From positions 1 to 5,612 of the forward strand of contig CACXNN010000085.1 in NCBI GenBank assembly GCA_902768995.1: a DNA stretch of 5,612 nt, read 5' to 3'. The stretch is from an uncultured Eubacteriales bacterium (lineage in GTDB: Bacteria; Bacillota; Clostridia; Christensenellales; CAG-138). A program made the position numbers and the translations under genes. Positions 1 through 5,612 of the stretch are shown here, piece by piece (position 1 is the first letter of the stretch; every line of letters begins with the position of its first letter). The notes under the pieces were generated by a model. The model did no database searches, had not been told where the DNA came from, and worked only from the letters and a program-made list of their open reading frames with translations.

Positions 1-284
1 ACGTTGTCGATGTCCCTGGTGAAATCCCGGACCCGGGCCATGGTGACGGTTCGGTCCGTGACCACGTCGTCGAACCGCGCCATCAGCTCCGGCTTGGTCA
101 CGGGCGGCAGGTCTCCCATGGTCCAATCTGCCCCCAGGCCCCGGTACAGCTCCCCGTAGAAGGGACTGTTCTTCCGGGCGTATGCCACCAGGGCCCGCAG
201 TCGCTTTCGCTGTATCCTCTCCAGCTTCTCCCGGCTCACCCGGTCCTTCCCGTAGGTCTTGGCCATGGTCGCAAGCAGGCTCAT
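1..284 (-). CDS. Phenylacetate-CoA ligase / CapK-like adenylate-forming enzyme, N-terminal fragment
   Basis: Open reading frame that starts at the ATG at 282-284 and runs off the left edge with no stop, giving 94 residues. The start is supported by AAGGAGGG (291-298) six bases upstream. The segment LVAYARKNSPFYGELY (about residues 32-47), followed by LPPVTKPELMARFDDVVTD (59-77), is typical of the N-terminal region of phenylacetate-CoA ligase (PaaK), coenzyme F390 synthetase and CapK-like proteins. Family members are cytoplasmic, activate a carboxylic acid with ATP to an acyl-adenylate, and often transfer it to CoA; they are usually around 430 residues, so about four fifths is missing. The ATP- and substrate-binding motifs lie outside the window, so substrate and activity cannot be judged. 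It has its own promoter and follows a strong terminator, so it is a separate transcription unit from the symporter. The family is fairly sure; the specific function is unknown. Confidence 0.72.
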   Translation of the reverse strand, partial: MSLLATMAKTYGKDRVSREKLERIQRKRLRALVAYARKNSPFYGELYRGLGADWTMGDLPPVTKPELMARFDDVVTDRTVTMARVRDFTRDIDN

Positions 285-314
285 GGGGTCCCCTCCTTGT
301 TTCGCGTTGCCAAA

Positions 315-343
315 AGTATACTCGATTTCGATTGGGTTTTCAA
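315..343 (-). promoter_or_regulatory. Sigma-A-type promoter of the ligase-like gene
   Basis: On the minus strand, TTGAAA (338-343) and TATACT (315-320) are separated by exactly 17 bp. Both hexamers are close to the TTGACA/TATAAT consensus. The predicted transcript would begin near 308, leaving a leader of only about 25 nt with the ribosome binding site before the ATG at 284. An inverted repeat covers the -35 element and much of the spacer. Confidence 0.75.
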
Positions 344-348
344 TCGAA
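327..348. promoter_or_regulatory. Inverted repeat overlapping the ligase promoter, probable operator
   Basis: TTCGATTG (327-334) and CAATCGAA (341-348) form a perfect 8-bp inverted repeat with a 6-bp spacer. The half-site centres are 14 bp apart. The repeat spans the -35 hexamer and part of the -35/-10 spacer of the promoter at 315-343, which suits repression by steric blocking. There is no adjacent U-tract, so it does not look like a terminator. The size would suit a dimeric helix-turn-helix repressor such as TetR or MarR, but no regulator gene is in view and the family is a guess. Confidence 0.55.
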
Positions 349-354
349 CGGCGC

Positions 355-383
355 AAAAAAGGAGAGCCTTGCGGCCCTCCTTT
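355..383 (-). terminator. Intrinsic terminator after the symporter
   Basis: Read on the minus strand, the stem AAAGGAGGGCC (373-383) pairs with GGCTCTCCTTT (358-368) around a GCAA tetraloop. This makes an 11-bp stem with one G-U pair, and the transcript then runs into six Us (355-360). The hairpin starts 25 nt after the symporter stop codon and lies before the ligase promoter, so it should end the symporter transcript. Confidence 0.9.
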
Positions 384-408
384 CTGCAGGTTTCGTTGAA
401 AAGCCAGA

Positions 409-1890
409 TTACATATCCCTGGCTTCCTTGGCGAGGACGGCAGCCTCCTCCTCGGCGGTCAGGTAGGCGGAGGGAGCGGGCTTCACGCCGCGGCCCCACT
501 CGATCCAGTTGACCACGAAGAAGGTGATGACGGACACCAGGCAGCCGAACACCACGGGCATCATGAACCACAGGGTGCCGCCGTTGGACAGGATCTGCCA
601 AAGGATGAAGCCGGCGGTACCGGTGATGATGGAGATAAGACCGGAGTTCTTGGTGGCCTTGGGCACCACGAGGCCGAGGCCGTAGGCCGCGAAGGGACCT
701 GCGCAGCGGATGCCGAAGGCGAAGGTGTTCATGGTCACGATGGAGATGCCGAACAGGGAGATGCACATGGCCACGAGCGCGGCGATCACGTTGCAGAACC
801 GGGTCCAGAAGATGATCTGCTTCTCGGACAGGTTCTTCTTGCCGCCGAGGCCCTTGTACAGGTCGTTCATGATCATGGTGGACATGCACAGCAGGTTGGA
901 GTCGGCGGAGGACATGGTGGCGCAGATGATGGCGGCGGAGATGAGGCCGGTGATGAAGCCGGGGGCATAGGCGCCGGTGATGGTCATCATGGCGTTGGAG
1001 CCGTTGGCGGCCAGGTTGGGCAGGTTATCCTTCATGGCGAAGGCGGCGAGGCCCAGCAGGGTGGGGAACACGGCCATGGCAGCCATGAGAACGGCGGACA
1101 GGAAGGAGGCGTTGCGGGCCGTCTTCTCGTCCTTGGCGGTCTCGAACCGGGTGACCATCTCGGGGCCGGCCAGGAAGGTGCAGAAGTAGTTGAAGATGTA
1201 GCCGATGATGGAGGCCCAGCCGATCTGGGTGAAGTTCAGCTTCTCGCCGGGGAGCTTGGCGGAGATGGCCTGCCAGCCGCCGGCGTTCTTGAGGACGATG
1301 GGGGTGGCGATGGCCAGGCCCACCAGGATGATGATGAACTGGACCAAGTCGGAGATCTGGTCAGCGATCATGCCGCCCAGGGTGGTGTAGAGGATGATGA
1401 CGATGCCGGCGAACACCAGGCACACGTTCAGGGGGATGGAGGGGATCAGGGCGCTGATGACGCCGCCGGACGCGGCGATCTGGGAGGAGGTCAGGCAGAA
1501 CAGGGACAGCACGGACAGGATGGCCGTGAAGTTGCTGCTGAGCTTGCCGAACCGACGGCCCACGACTTCAGGGATGGTGACAGCCAGGGTCTTGCGGATT
1601 TTGGGCGCGAAGTAGGCCAGGGGGATCATGGCGATGGACGCGGTCAGCACGTACCAGATGGCGCTCATGCCCCAGTTGCCGAAGGCCTTCTGCGCAAGGC
1701 CGGTGGTGCAGCCACCGCCGATGTTGTTGGCGGACAGGGAGAAAGCCACCATGAAGAGGCCCATCCGACGACCGGCAACCATGTAGTCCTTGGAGTTCTT
1801 GATCTTCAGCTTGCCCACGATGAAGCCGACGATCAGCATGCCCACGAGGTATGCCACCACGATAATGAGCGGCAGGACTTGGATTTCCAT
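409..1890 (-). CDS. Sodium:solute symporter (SSS family)
   Basis: Predicted inner-membrane secondary transporter of 493 residues that would use the sodium gradient to take up a small solute; length and hydrophobicity are normal for the SSS family (PutP, PanF, SGLT relatives). Seen in the sequence: DYMVAGRRM (35-43), the helix-break segment SANNIGGG (53-60), LYTTLGGMIADQISDLVQF (167-185), which matches the family signature region, and ATMSSADSNLL (324-334), whose serines correspond to the conserved sodium-site residues of SSS proteins. About 12-13 hydrophobic helices can be traced, ending in a short charged cytoplasmic tail (about 468-493). The ATG at 1888-1890 has AGGAGG (1897-1902) six bases upstream. 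It is a single-gene unit with its own promoter region and a strong terminator. The substrate cannot be read from the sequence. Its neighbour, an acid-activating ligase, might hint at a carboxylate, but the two are separately transcribed. Confidence 0.9.
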   Translation of the reverse strand: MEIQVLPLIIVVAYLVGMLIVGFIVGKLKIKNSKDYMVAGRRMGLFMVAFSLSANNIGGGCTTGLAQKAFGNWGMSAIWYVLTASIAMIPLAYFAPKIRKTLAVTIPEVVGRRFGKLSSNFTAILSVLSLFCLTSSQIAASGGVISALIPSIPLNVCLVFAGIVIILYTTLGGMIADQISDLVQFIIILVGLAIATPIVLKNAGGWQAISAKLPGEKLNFTQIGWASIIGYIFNYFCTFLAGPEMVTRFETAKDEKTARNASFLSAVLMAAMAVFPTLLGLAAFAMKDNLPNLAANGSNAMMTITGAYAPGFITGLISAAIICATMSSADSNLLCMSTMIMNDLYKGLGGKKNLSEKQIIFWTRFCNVIAALVAMCISLFGISIVTMNTFAFGIRCAGPFAAYGLGLVVPKATKNSGLISIITGTAGFILWQILSNGGTLWFMMPVVFGCLVSVITFFVVNWIEWGRGVKPAPSAYLTAEEEAAVLAKEARDM

Positions 1891-1932
1891 ACATTTCCTC
1901 CTAAAAATGTTTTTTCGGTTTCCCGCAAGAGT

Positions 1933-1962
1933 AATATATCATATGCGTGACAAAATTGCCAC
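1933..1962 (-). promoter_or_regulatory. Candidate promoter of the symporter
   Basis: In the AT-rich gap upstream of the symporter, the minus strand has TATATT (1933-1938) as a plausible -10. The best -35 is GTGGCA (1957-1962, 18-bp spacer), or TGGCAA (1956-1961, 17-bp spacer), both poor matches to TTGACA. The transcript would begin about 35 nt upstream of the ATG. The overlapping near-palindrome suggests that a regulator acts here. The rest of the gap (1963-2057) shows no gene, and I see no convincing terminator for the upstream permease gene. Confidence 0.45.
1947..1962. repeat. Near-palindrome over the symporter promoter, possible operator
   Basis: A 16-bp near-palindrome, GTGACAAAATTGCCAC on the plus strand. 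Six of eight positions match between the half-sites, with outer GTG and CAC arms. It covers the candidate -35 of the symporter promoter. It could be a binding site for a dimeric transcription factor, but the match is imperfect and no known consensus is clearly met. Confidence 0.3.
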
Positions 1963-2057
1963 ATCTTTTTCACAATTTCTTTCAGGTTTCTCGAAATTTT
2001 TTGAGGCGAAAGAGGATGCTGACGGCCGAACGCTGAGATCAGCCGCTTCGAAAGCTC

Positions 2058-3785
2058 CTACCGCTTTACGATCCGGTAGTACTCCCTGGCGGTGAGGCGG
2101 TAGATGCAGTAGTAGGCCAGGGCGAAGACGAGGAGGGTAAGACCGCTGCAGAGGAGAAAGAGGCCCGTGTTGGAGAGGCCGAAGAGCAGCAGGATCTTCT
2201 TCGTCATGGGGAATGCCCCAGCGGTGTGGCAGGCGGCAGCCAGGAGGGGCAGGAAGAAGACCGTGGAGACCTGGCTCCGGATGGAGCTCTTCACCTCCGC
2301 CTGGGTCATACCCACCTGCTGCATGATGGAGAAGCTCCGGGCGTCCTCGTAGCCCTCGGAGACCTGCTTGTAGTAGACGATGAGCACCGCCGCCATGAGG
2401 AACAGGGCCCCCAGGAACAGGCCGATGAAGAAGAAGCCGCCCAGGCTCGCCCAGAAGTCCGTGCGCCCGGCCCGGCAGTCTTCGGTGAAGTACCAGCTGC
2501 TACTTAGGGGCAGGTCCCGGGTCCCCACCGCCACGGAGGCGGCGAAGAGGCTGGCGTCCGCGTCCGGGGCCAGGTTGCAGCCCACGTACACCCGCAGGGG
2601 CCCGTCACTTGGGTCCCCCACCGGGTCCGCGCCGTCCGCCTGCGGGAGATAGGGCTCGATGTCGGTCCGGTTGTTGGCGTACTCCGTGGCGGGGGCGTAG
2701 AAGCAGAGGGCGGCGAAGTCCTTCATCTCCACGCCCAGCTCCGCGGCCTTGCGCTCGTAGAGGGCCTTCACCTTCGGCAGGTCCTCCGGCGCGCCGCGGT
2801 TCACGTAGGTCTGCACGTCCCGGCAGTACATCAGATCCAGCATCTCGTCCACCCCCACGTAGAGGCACAGGGTGGTGGACACGGTGACCAGCACCATGGT
2901 GGACAGGATGCAGATGGTGGCGAGGCCCGCCGCGTTCCGCTTCATGCGGTGGAGCATGCCGGAGACCGCGGTGAAGTGCCGGGTCTGGTAGTAGTACTTT
3001 TTGTTCTTCCGAAGGGCCTTGAGGAGGGCGATGCTCCCGGCGGTGAACAGGCAATAGGTGCCCACGATCACCAGGACCACCGCCAGGAAGAAGAGCGTCA
3101 GGGCGTTGACGGGGTCCGACACCGTCAGGGACAGGCCGTACCCCGCGCCCATGGTGAGAAGGCCCAGGGCGGTCAAAACCCATTTCGTTCGGGGCTCCCG
3201 CTCCCCGGATTCGCCGCCATGCAAGAGCTCGATGGGCTTCACCCGGTTGAGGCGCAGGAGGTTCAGCAGGTAGTTCAGGAGGAAGATGCCTCCGAAGACC
3301 ACCGCCGTGTAGATCGCCGCGTCCCGGGGCACCTCGAAGCCGAAGGGCACCTCCGCCTGGATCACCGCACAGAGGAGGAGCAAAAAGAGCTTGGAGAGCA
3401 GCACCCCCAGCAGCAGCCCGCCCAGGATGCAGAGGAGGGCGGCGAATACCGTCTCCCAAAGGAGGAGCCGGGCCAAATGCCGCTTCTCCATGCCCAGAAT
3501 GTTGTAGAGCCCCAGCTCCTTCTGCCGCCGCTTCATGAGGAAGCCGTTGGTGTAGCAGAGGAGGGCGAAGGAGAAGAGAGCCACCACCATGGCCCCGAAG
3601 CCCAGGAGCCCCTGGACCGCGTTGACGCCCTTCAGGGCATAGATGCCCCGGTTCATGTTCAAAAACAGGATGTCGTAGAGCATGGCCGCGCTGACCATGC
3701 CGGAGAGAAGGTACGGCAGATAGAACTTGCCGTTGAGCCGCAACGACCGAAGGGCCAGCTGGGGATAGAAGCCGATCTTATGCAT
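2058..3785 (-). CDS. BceB-like ABC transporter permease (FtsX/MacB superfamily)
   Basis: Membrane subunit, 575 residues, of a Bce-type ABC transporter that detects and detoxifies cell-wall-active peptide antibiotics. Ten hydrophobic helices can be placed at about 22-42, 57-78, 108-138, 156-178, 203-220, 228-255, 286-310, 447-471, 507-525 and 533-560, with a hydrophilic domain of about 135 residues (311-445) between helices 7 and 8, the BceB layout. KELGLYNILGMEKRHL (89-104) and SFSIMQQVGMTQAEVKSSI (484-502) are the paired cytoplasmic coupling regions typical of FtsX-like permeases. The extracellular domain is smaller than the roughly 200 residues of classical BceB, which is about 646 residues long. 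The ATG at 3783-3785 has GGGGAG seven bases upstream and overlaps the ATPase stop by 8 bp, which implies translational coupling. It should form a complex with the ATPase and signal through the upstream sensor kinase. The family is sure; which peptide it answers to is unknown. Confidence 0.9.
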   Translation of the reverse strand: MHKIGFYPQLALRSLRLNGKFYLPYLLSGMVSAAMLYDILFLNMNRGIYALKGVNAVQGLLGFGAMVVALFSFALLCYTNGFLMKRRQKELGLYNILGMEKRHLARLLLWETVFAALLCILGGLLLGVLLSKLFLLLLCAVIQAEVPFGFEVPRDAAIYTAVVFGGIFLLNYLLNLLRLNRVKPIELLHGGESGEREPRTKWVLTALGLLTMGAGYGLSLTVSDPVNALTLFFLAVVLVIVGTYCLFTAGSIALLKALRKNKKYYYQTRHFTAVSGMLHRMKRNAAGLATICILSTMVLVTVSTTLCLYVGVDEMLDLMYCRDVQTYVNRGAPEDLPKVKALYERKAAELGVEMKDFAALCFYAPATEYANNRTDIEPYLPQADGADPVGDPSDGPLRVYVGCNLAPDADASLFAASVAVGTRDLPLSSSWYFTEDCRAGRTDFWASLGGFFFIGLFLGALFLMAAVLIVYYKQVSEGYEDARSFSIMQQVGMTQAEVKSSIRSQVSTVFFLPLLAAACHTAGAFPMTKKILLLFGLSNTGLFLLCSGLTLLVFALAYYCIYRLTAREYYRIVKR

Positions 3786-4545
3786 GGCCGTTCTCCCCGC
3801 TGGTCATGACCGTCAGGGTATGGGAGATCTCGGCGAACATCTCCCCCTGGGTCCGGTTGCCCCGGTAGAGCTGGTGGTAGATCATGCCGTCCCGGAGGAA
3901 TAAGGTCCGCTTGGCGTGGCTGGCGGCGGTGACGCTGTGGGTGACCATCAGGATGGTCTGGCCCTGGGCGTTCAGGCTCTCGAAGACCCTGAGGAGGCTG
4001 TCGGAGGCCTTGGAGTCGAGGGCGCCCGTGGGCTCGTCGGCCAGCAGGATAGCGGGCTGGGTGATGAGGGCCCGTGCCACGGCGGTGCGCTGCTTCTGGC
4101 CGCCGGAGAGCTCGTAGGGGAACTTGTTGAGCAGCTCCCCGATGCCCAGAGCTGGGGCCAGGCGCAGGAGCCGCCCGTTCATCTCGTCGTAGCTCTTGCC
4201 CGCCAGCACCAGGGGCAAAAAGACGTTGTCCCGGACGGTGAAGGCGTCCAGCAAATTGAAGTCCTGGAACACGAATCCCAGGTTGTCCCGGCGAAAAGCA
4301 GTGAGATCCCGCTCCCGGACGCCGGCCATGTCCTCCCCGTTCAGCAGCACCCGGCCGCCGGAGGGGCGATCGAGAGCCGCCAGGATGTTCAGCAGGGTGG
4401 TCTTCCCGGAGCCGCTTTCGCCCATGATGGCCACGAACTCGCCGCTTTCCACGGCGAAGCTCACGTTTTTGAGCGCCTCCACCCCGGTCCCGCCCAGGCG
4501 GGTGGTGTAGACCTTCCTTAGATTCTTCACTTCCAACAGGGACAT
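3778..4545 (-). CDS. BceA-like ABC transporter ATP-binding protein
   Basis: Cytoplasmic ATPase, 255 residues from the preferred start, that powers the BceB-like permease. All ABC motifs are intact (numbered from that start): Walker A GESGSGKTT (42-50), Q-loop glutamine at 94 in FVFQDFNLLD, signature LSGGQKQR (146-153), Walker B ILLADEPT (166-173) with catalytic Glu 171, D-loop near 174-181 and switch His 203. The sequence is of the MacB/LolD/BceA class. An in-frame ATG at 4558-4560 would add five residues (MEETD), but no ribosome binding site precedes it; its own bases form the GGAGG that serves the ATG at 4543-4545, so I chose the latter. The C-terminal tail after the H-switch (about 50 residues) is of normal length. 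Its stop lies inside the permease start region. A dedicated promoter with operator-like repeats precedes it. Confidence 0.93.
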   Translation of the reverse strand: MSLLEVKNLRKVYTTRLGGTGVEALKNVSFAVESGEFVAIMGESGSGKTTLLNILAALDRPSGGRVLLNGEDMAGVRERDLTAFRRDNLGFVFQDFNLLDAFTVRDNVFLPLVLAGKSYDEMNGRLLRLAPALGIGELLNKFPYELSGGQKQRTAVARALITQPAILLADEPTGALDSKASDSLLRVFESLNAQGQTILMVTHSVTAASHAKRTLFLRDGMIYHQLYRGNRTQGEMFAEISHTLTVMTSGENGHA

Positions 4546-4553
4546 ATCCGTTT

Positions 4554-4558
4554 CCTCC
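4554..4558 (-). promoter_or_regulatory. Ribosome binding site that fixes the ATPase start
   Basis: GGAGG on the minus strand, eight bases upstream of the ATG at 4543-4545. It overlaps the alternative in-frame ATG at 4558-4560, which has only CATCAAGCACG before it and no Shine-Dalgarno match. This favours the shorter protein. Confidence 0.75.
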
Positions 4559-4576
4559 ATCGTGCTTGATGGGACA

Positions 4577-4606
4577 AGTATACCCCCGTTCTCCGGGGGC
4601 TGCCAT
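4577..4606 (-). promoter_or_regulatory. Promoter of the ATPase-permease operon
   Basis: Minus-strand TATACT (4577-4582) is a good -10. The best -35 is ATGGCA (4601-4606, 18-bp spacer) or TGGCAG (4600-4605, 17-bp spacer), both weak. A good -10 with a poor -35 is usual at promoters that need an activator, and operator-like repeats sit just upstream. The start of transcription would be near 4570, about 25 nt before the translation start. Confidence 0.65.
4583..4599. repeat. GC-rich inverted repeat filling the promoter spacer
   Basis: CCCCCG, a 5-nt centre and CGGGGG form a perfect 6-bp inverted repeat. It occupies 17 bp between the -10 and the weak -35 of the ATPase promoter. No U-tract follows on either strand, so it is not a standard intrinsic terminator for the kinase gene. 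It could be a small regulator site or attenuate read-through from the kinase. Confidence 0.5.
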
Positions 4607-4612
4607 TTCGTT

Positions 4613-4644
4613 AGCTTACGGGAAGCTTACGGTTTTGTAAGATT
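4613..4644. promoter_or_regulatory. Probable response-regulator binding site upstream of the ABC operon
   Basis: Two overlapping patterns are visible. AGCTTACGG occurs twice on the plus strand (4613-4621 and 4624-4632) with an 11-bp period, about one helical turn, as is common for OmpR/PhoB-family regulators. AAGCTTAC (4623-4630) and GTAAGATT (4637-4644) form an inverted repeat with seven of eight positions matching. Its core on the minus strand, TTACAAAACCGTAA (4627-4640), differs at one position from the TnACA-N4-TGTAA pattern that I recall for BceR-type regulators. The site starts about 7 bp upstream of the weak -35 and ends 2 bp before the kinase stop codon. This suits activation of the ABC operon by the response regulator partner of the kinase. 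Confidence 0.6.
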
Positions 4645-4646
4645 CG

Positions 4647-5612
4647 TCATTCTGTGGGAAGCTCCGGTCGGGTCAGGTCCAGGATGACCTTCGTCCCTTT
4701 GCCCACCTCCGATTCGGCGGAGATCCGATGCCCCAACAGGGCGCAGGCCCGGCGGCAGAGGTACAGCCCCAGGCCCGTGGTACGCTCGGCGGCGCGGCCG
4801 TTCTCGCCGGTGAAGCTCTTTTCGAAGATCCGGGGCAGCTCCTCCGGCGGGATGCCCACGCCCGTGTCCTCGATGATAAGGCGTTGGCCCTGGGCGTAGA
4901 CGGACACACCCCCAGTCTGGGTGTACTTGAGGGCGTTGCTCAGGAGCTGACCGATGACGAACCCCAGCCACTTCTTGTCGGTGAGGACCGTGAGGCCCGT
5001 GGGCGTGAAGGACAGGATCAGCTTCTTCAATATGAATAGCCGGGCGTACTCCTTCACGGCGGCCCGGATGACGGTATCGAGGTCGCATGCCTTCAGCACC
5101 AGGTCCGTGGTGTCGCTCCCCAGCCGCTGGTAGGTCAGCACCAGGTCCGCGTACTTCTCCATGCGGAACAGCTCCCCCTTCAGGAGCGCCCCGTCCGGCT
5201 GCCCGCTTTGGAGCAGCAGGTCCATGGCCGCCAGGGGGGTCTTGATCTGGTGGACCCAGGCGGTGTAGAAGGTCTCTGCCCTATCCCGGTCCCGGGCGGC
5301 GCGGGCGGCGATCTGACGCCGGTCCTCGTCGAGGGCGGTGAGCAAAGCCTGATAGTCCGCCTCCGGGGCGCCCTGGGGCTCCGGCAGGGGCGGCAGGCCC
5401 TCGGGAAGCTGCAGGAGGGCCCGCTGCAGGGCCCGGTGCTTCCGGCGATAGCGGAGGAACCCCGCCGTGAGGAAGCCGAGGCCCAGAGCGAGGCACAGCA
5501 GCAGGGCGTACAGGGCCCCTTCGAGGGGCGCCTTGTATAGCAAAAGGACCGCCGCGGACACGGCCCCGAACAGGGCCAGCATCAGCAGCAGCCTAAGATG
5601 AGATTTCAGATA
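4647..5612 (-). CDS. BceS-like intramembrane-sensing histidine kinase, 5' end missing
   Basis: Sensor kinase of the two-component system paired with the ABC transporter; 321 residues are visible. The frame stays open to the right edge. The in-frame ATG at 5580-5582 has no ribosome binding site, and the ten codons before it (ending in SHLRLLL) fit the usual cytoplasmic N-terminus, so the true start is probably a few codons beyond 5612. Two helices (about 7-27 and 31-53) flank a very short loop, the mark of intramembrane-sensing kinases, which do not bind the drug directly but take their signal from the transporter. Visible motifs: H-box FYTAWVHQIKTPLAAM with phosphoacceptor His 121, N-box Asn 226 (LLSNALKYT), G1 DTGVGI (249-254), F-box Phe 263 and G2 TGLGL (279-283). 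All catalytic residues are intact. Its response regulator gene should lie immediately upstream, outside the window. Confidence 0.9.
   Translation of the reverse strand, partial: YLKSHLRLLLMLALFGAVSAAVLLLYKAPLEGALYALLLCLALGLGFLTAGFLRYRRKHRALQRALLQLPEGLPPLPEPQGAPEADYQALLTALDEDRRQIAARAARDRDRAETFYTAWVHQIKTPLAAMDLLLQSGQPDGALLKGELFRMEKYADLVLTYQRLGSDTTDLVLKACDLDTVIRAAVKEYARLFILKKLILSFTPTGLTVLTDKKWLGFVIGQLLSNALKYTQTGGVSVYAQGQRLIIEDTGVGIPPEELPRIFEKSFTGENGRAAERTTGLGLYLCRRACALLGHRISAESEVGKGTKVILDLTRPELPTE

Noticed and set aside
1939..1962. Sigma-54-type promoter before the symporter (TGGCA followed by a GC element)
   Set aside because: The spacing does not fit: the position 10 bases after GG is AC, not GC. 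A sigma-A-type -10 explains the region better.
2018..2043. Possible terminator after the permease built from repeated GCTGA/TCAGC elements
   Set aside because: Pairings are short or need a 16-nt loop, and no U-tract follows on the minus strand.
2949..3809. Long open frame on the plus strand opposite the permease
   Set aside because: It is the antisense shadow of a clearly real membrane protein gene. Its product is low-complexity, rich in Glu, Gln, His and Val, with no recognisable domain; this is usual for GC-rich antisense frames. Similar frames opposite the ATPase, kinase and symporter were dropped for the same reason.
4546..4560. Upstream in-frame ATG that would extend the ATPase by five residues
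   Set aside because: It has no ribosome binding site, and its own bases make up the GGAGG that lies eight bases before the next ATG. The shorter protein begins with the usual lead into the ABC domain.
5580..5582. ATG as the start of the histidine kinase
   Set aside because: No Shine-Dalgarno sequence precedes it, and the reading frame continues open to the window edge with residues that suit a normal kinase N-terminus. The gene is better treated as cut by the edge.

Overview
The window looks like a piece of chromosome from a GC-rich member of the Clostridia. I infer an Oscillospiraceae-type gut bacterium from the strongly GC-biased codons, the strong AGGAGG-type ribosome binding sites and the protein flavour; no marker gene proves this. 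All five genes lie on the minus strand, so transcription runs from high to low coordinates. I see no RNA gene, mobile element, CRISPR array or gene on the plus strand.

Right half (about 2058-5612): a BceRS-BceAB-type module, the family of two-component system plus ABC transporter that Firmicutes use to sense and resist cell-envelope-targeting peptide antibiotics. From upstream to downstream it holds a sensor kinase with almost no extracellular domain (4647-5612, its first few codons beyond the window edge), a promoter/operator region of about 100 bp, the ABC ATPase (3778-4545) and the 10-helix FtsX-like permease (2058-3785). ATPase and permease overlap by 8 bp. The partner response regulator is not in view and would be expected just beyond 5612. 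The region between kinase and ATPase holds an inverted repeat plus an 11-bp-spaced direct repeat, then a promoter with a good -10 and a poor -35. That is the layout expected of an activator-dependent promoter answering to the missing regulator.

Left half (1-2057): a sodium:solute symporter (409-1890) with its own upstream promoter region and a strong intrinsic terminator (355-383). Next comes the N-terminal part of an acyl-adenylate-forming enzyme of the phenylacetate-CoA ligase/CapK type (1-284, running off the left edge). The ligase has a near-consensus promoter overlapped by a perfect 8-bp inverted repeat, so a repressor probably controls it separately from the symporter.

Nothing here is clearly a new biological system. 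The points most worth a second look are the regulatory sites at the three intergenic regions and the small extracellular domain of the permease.
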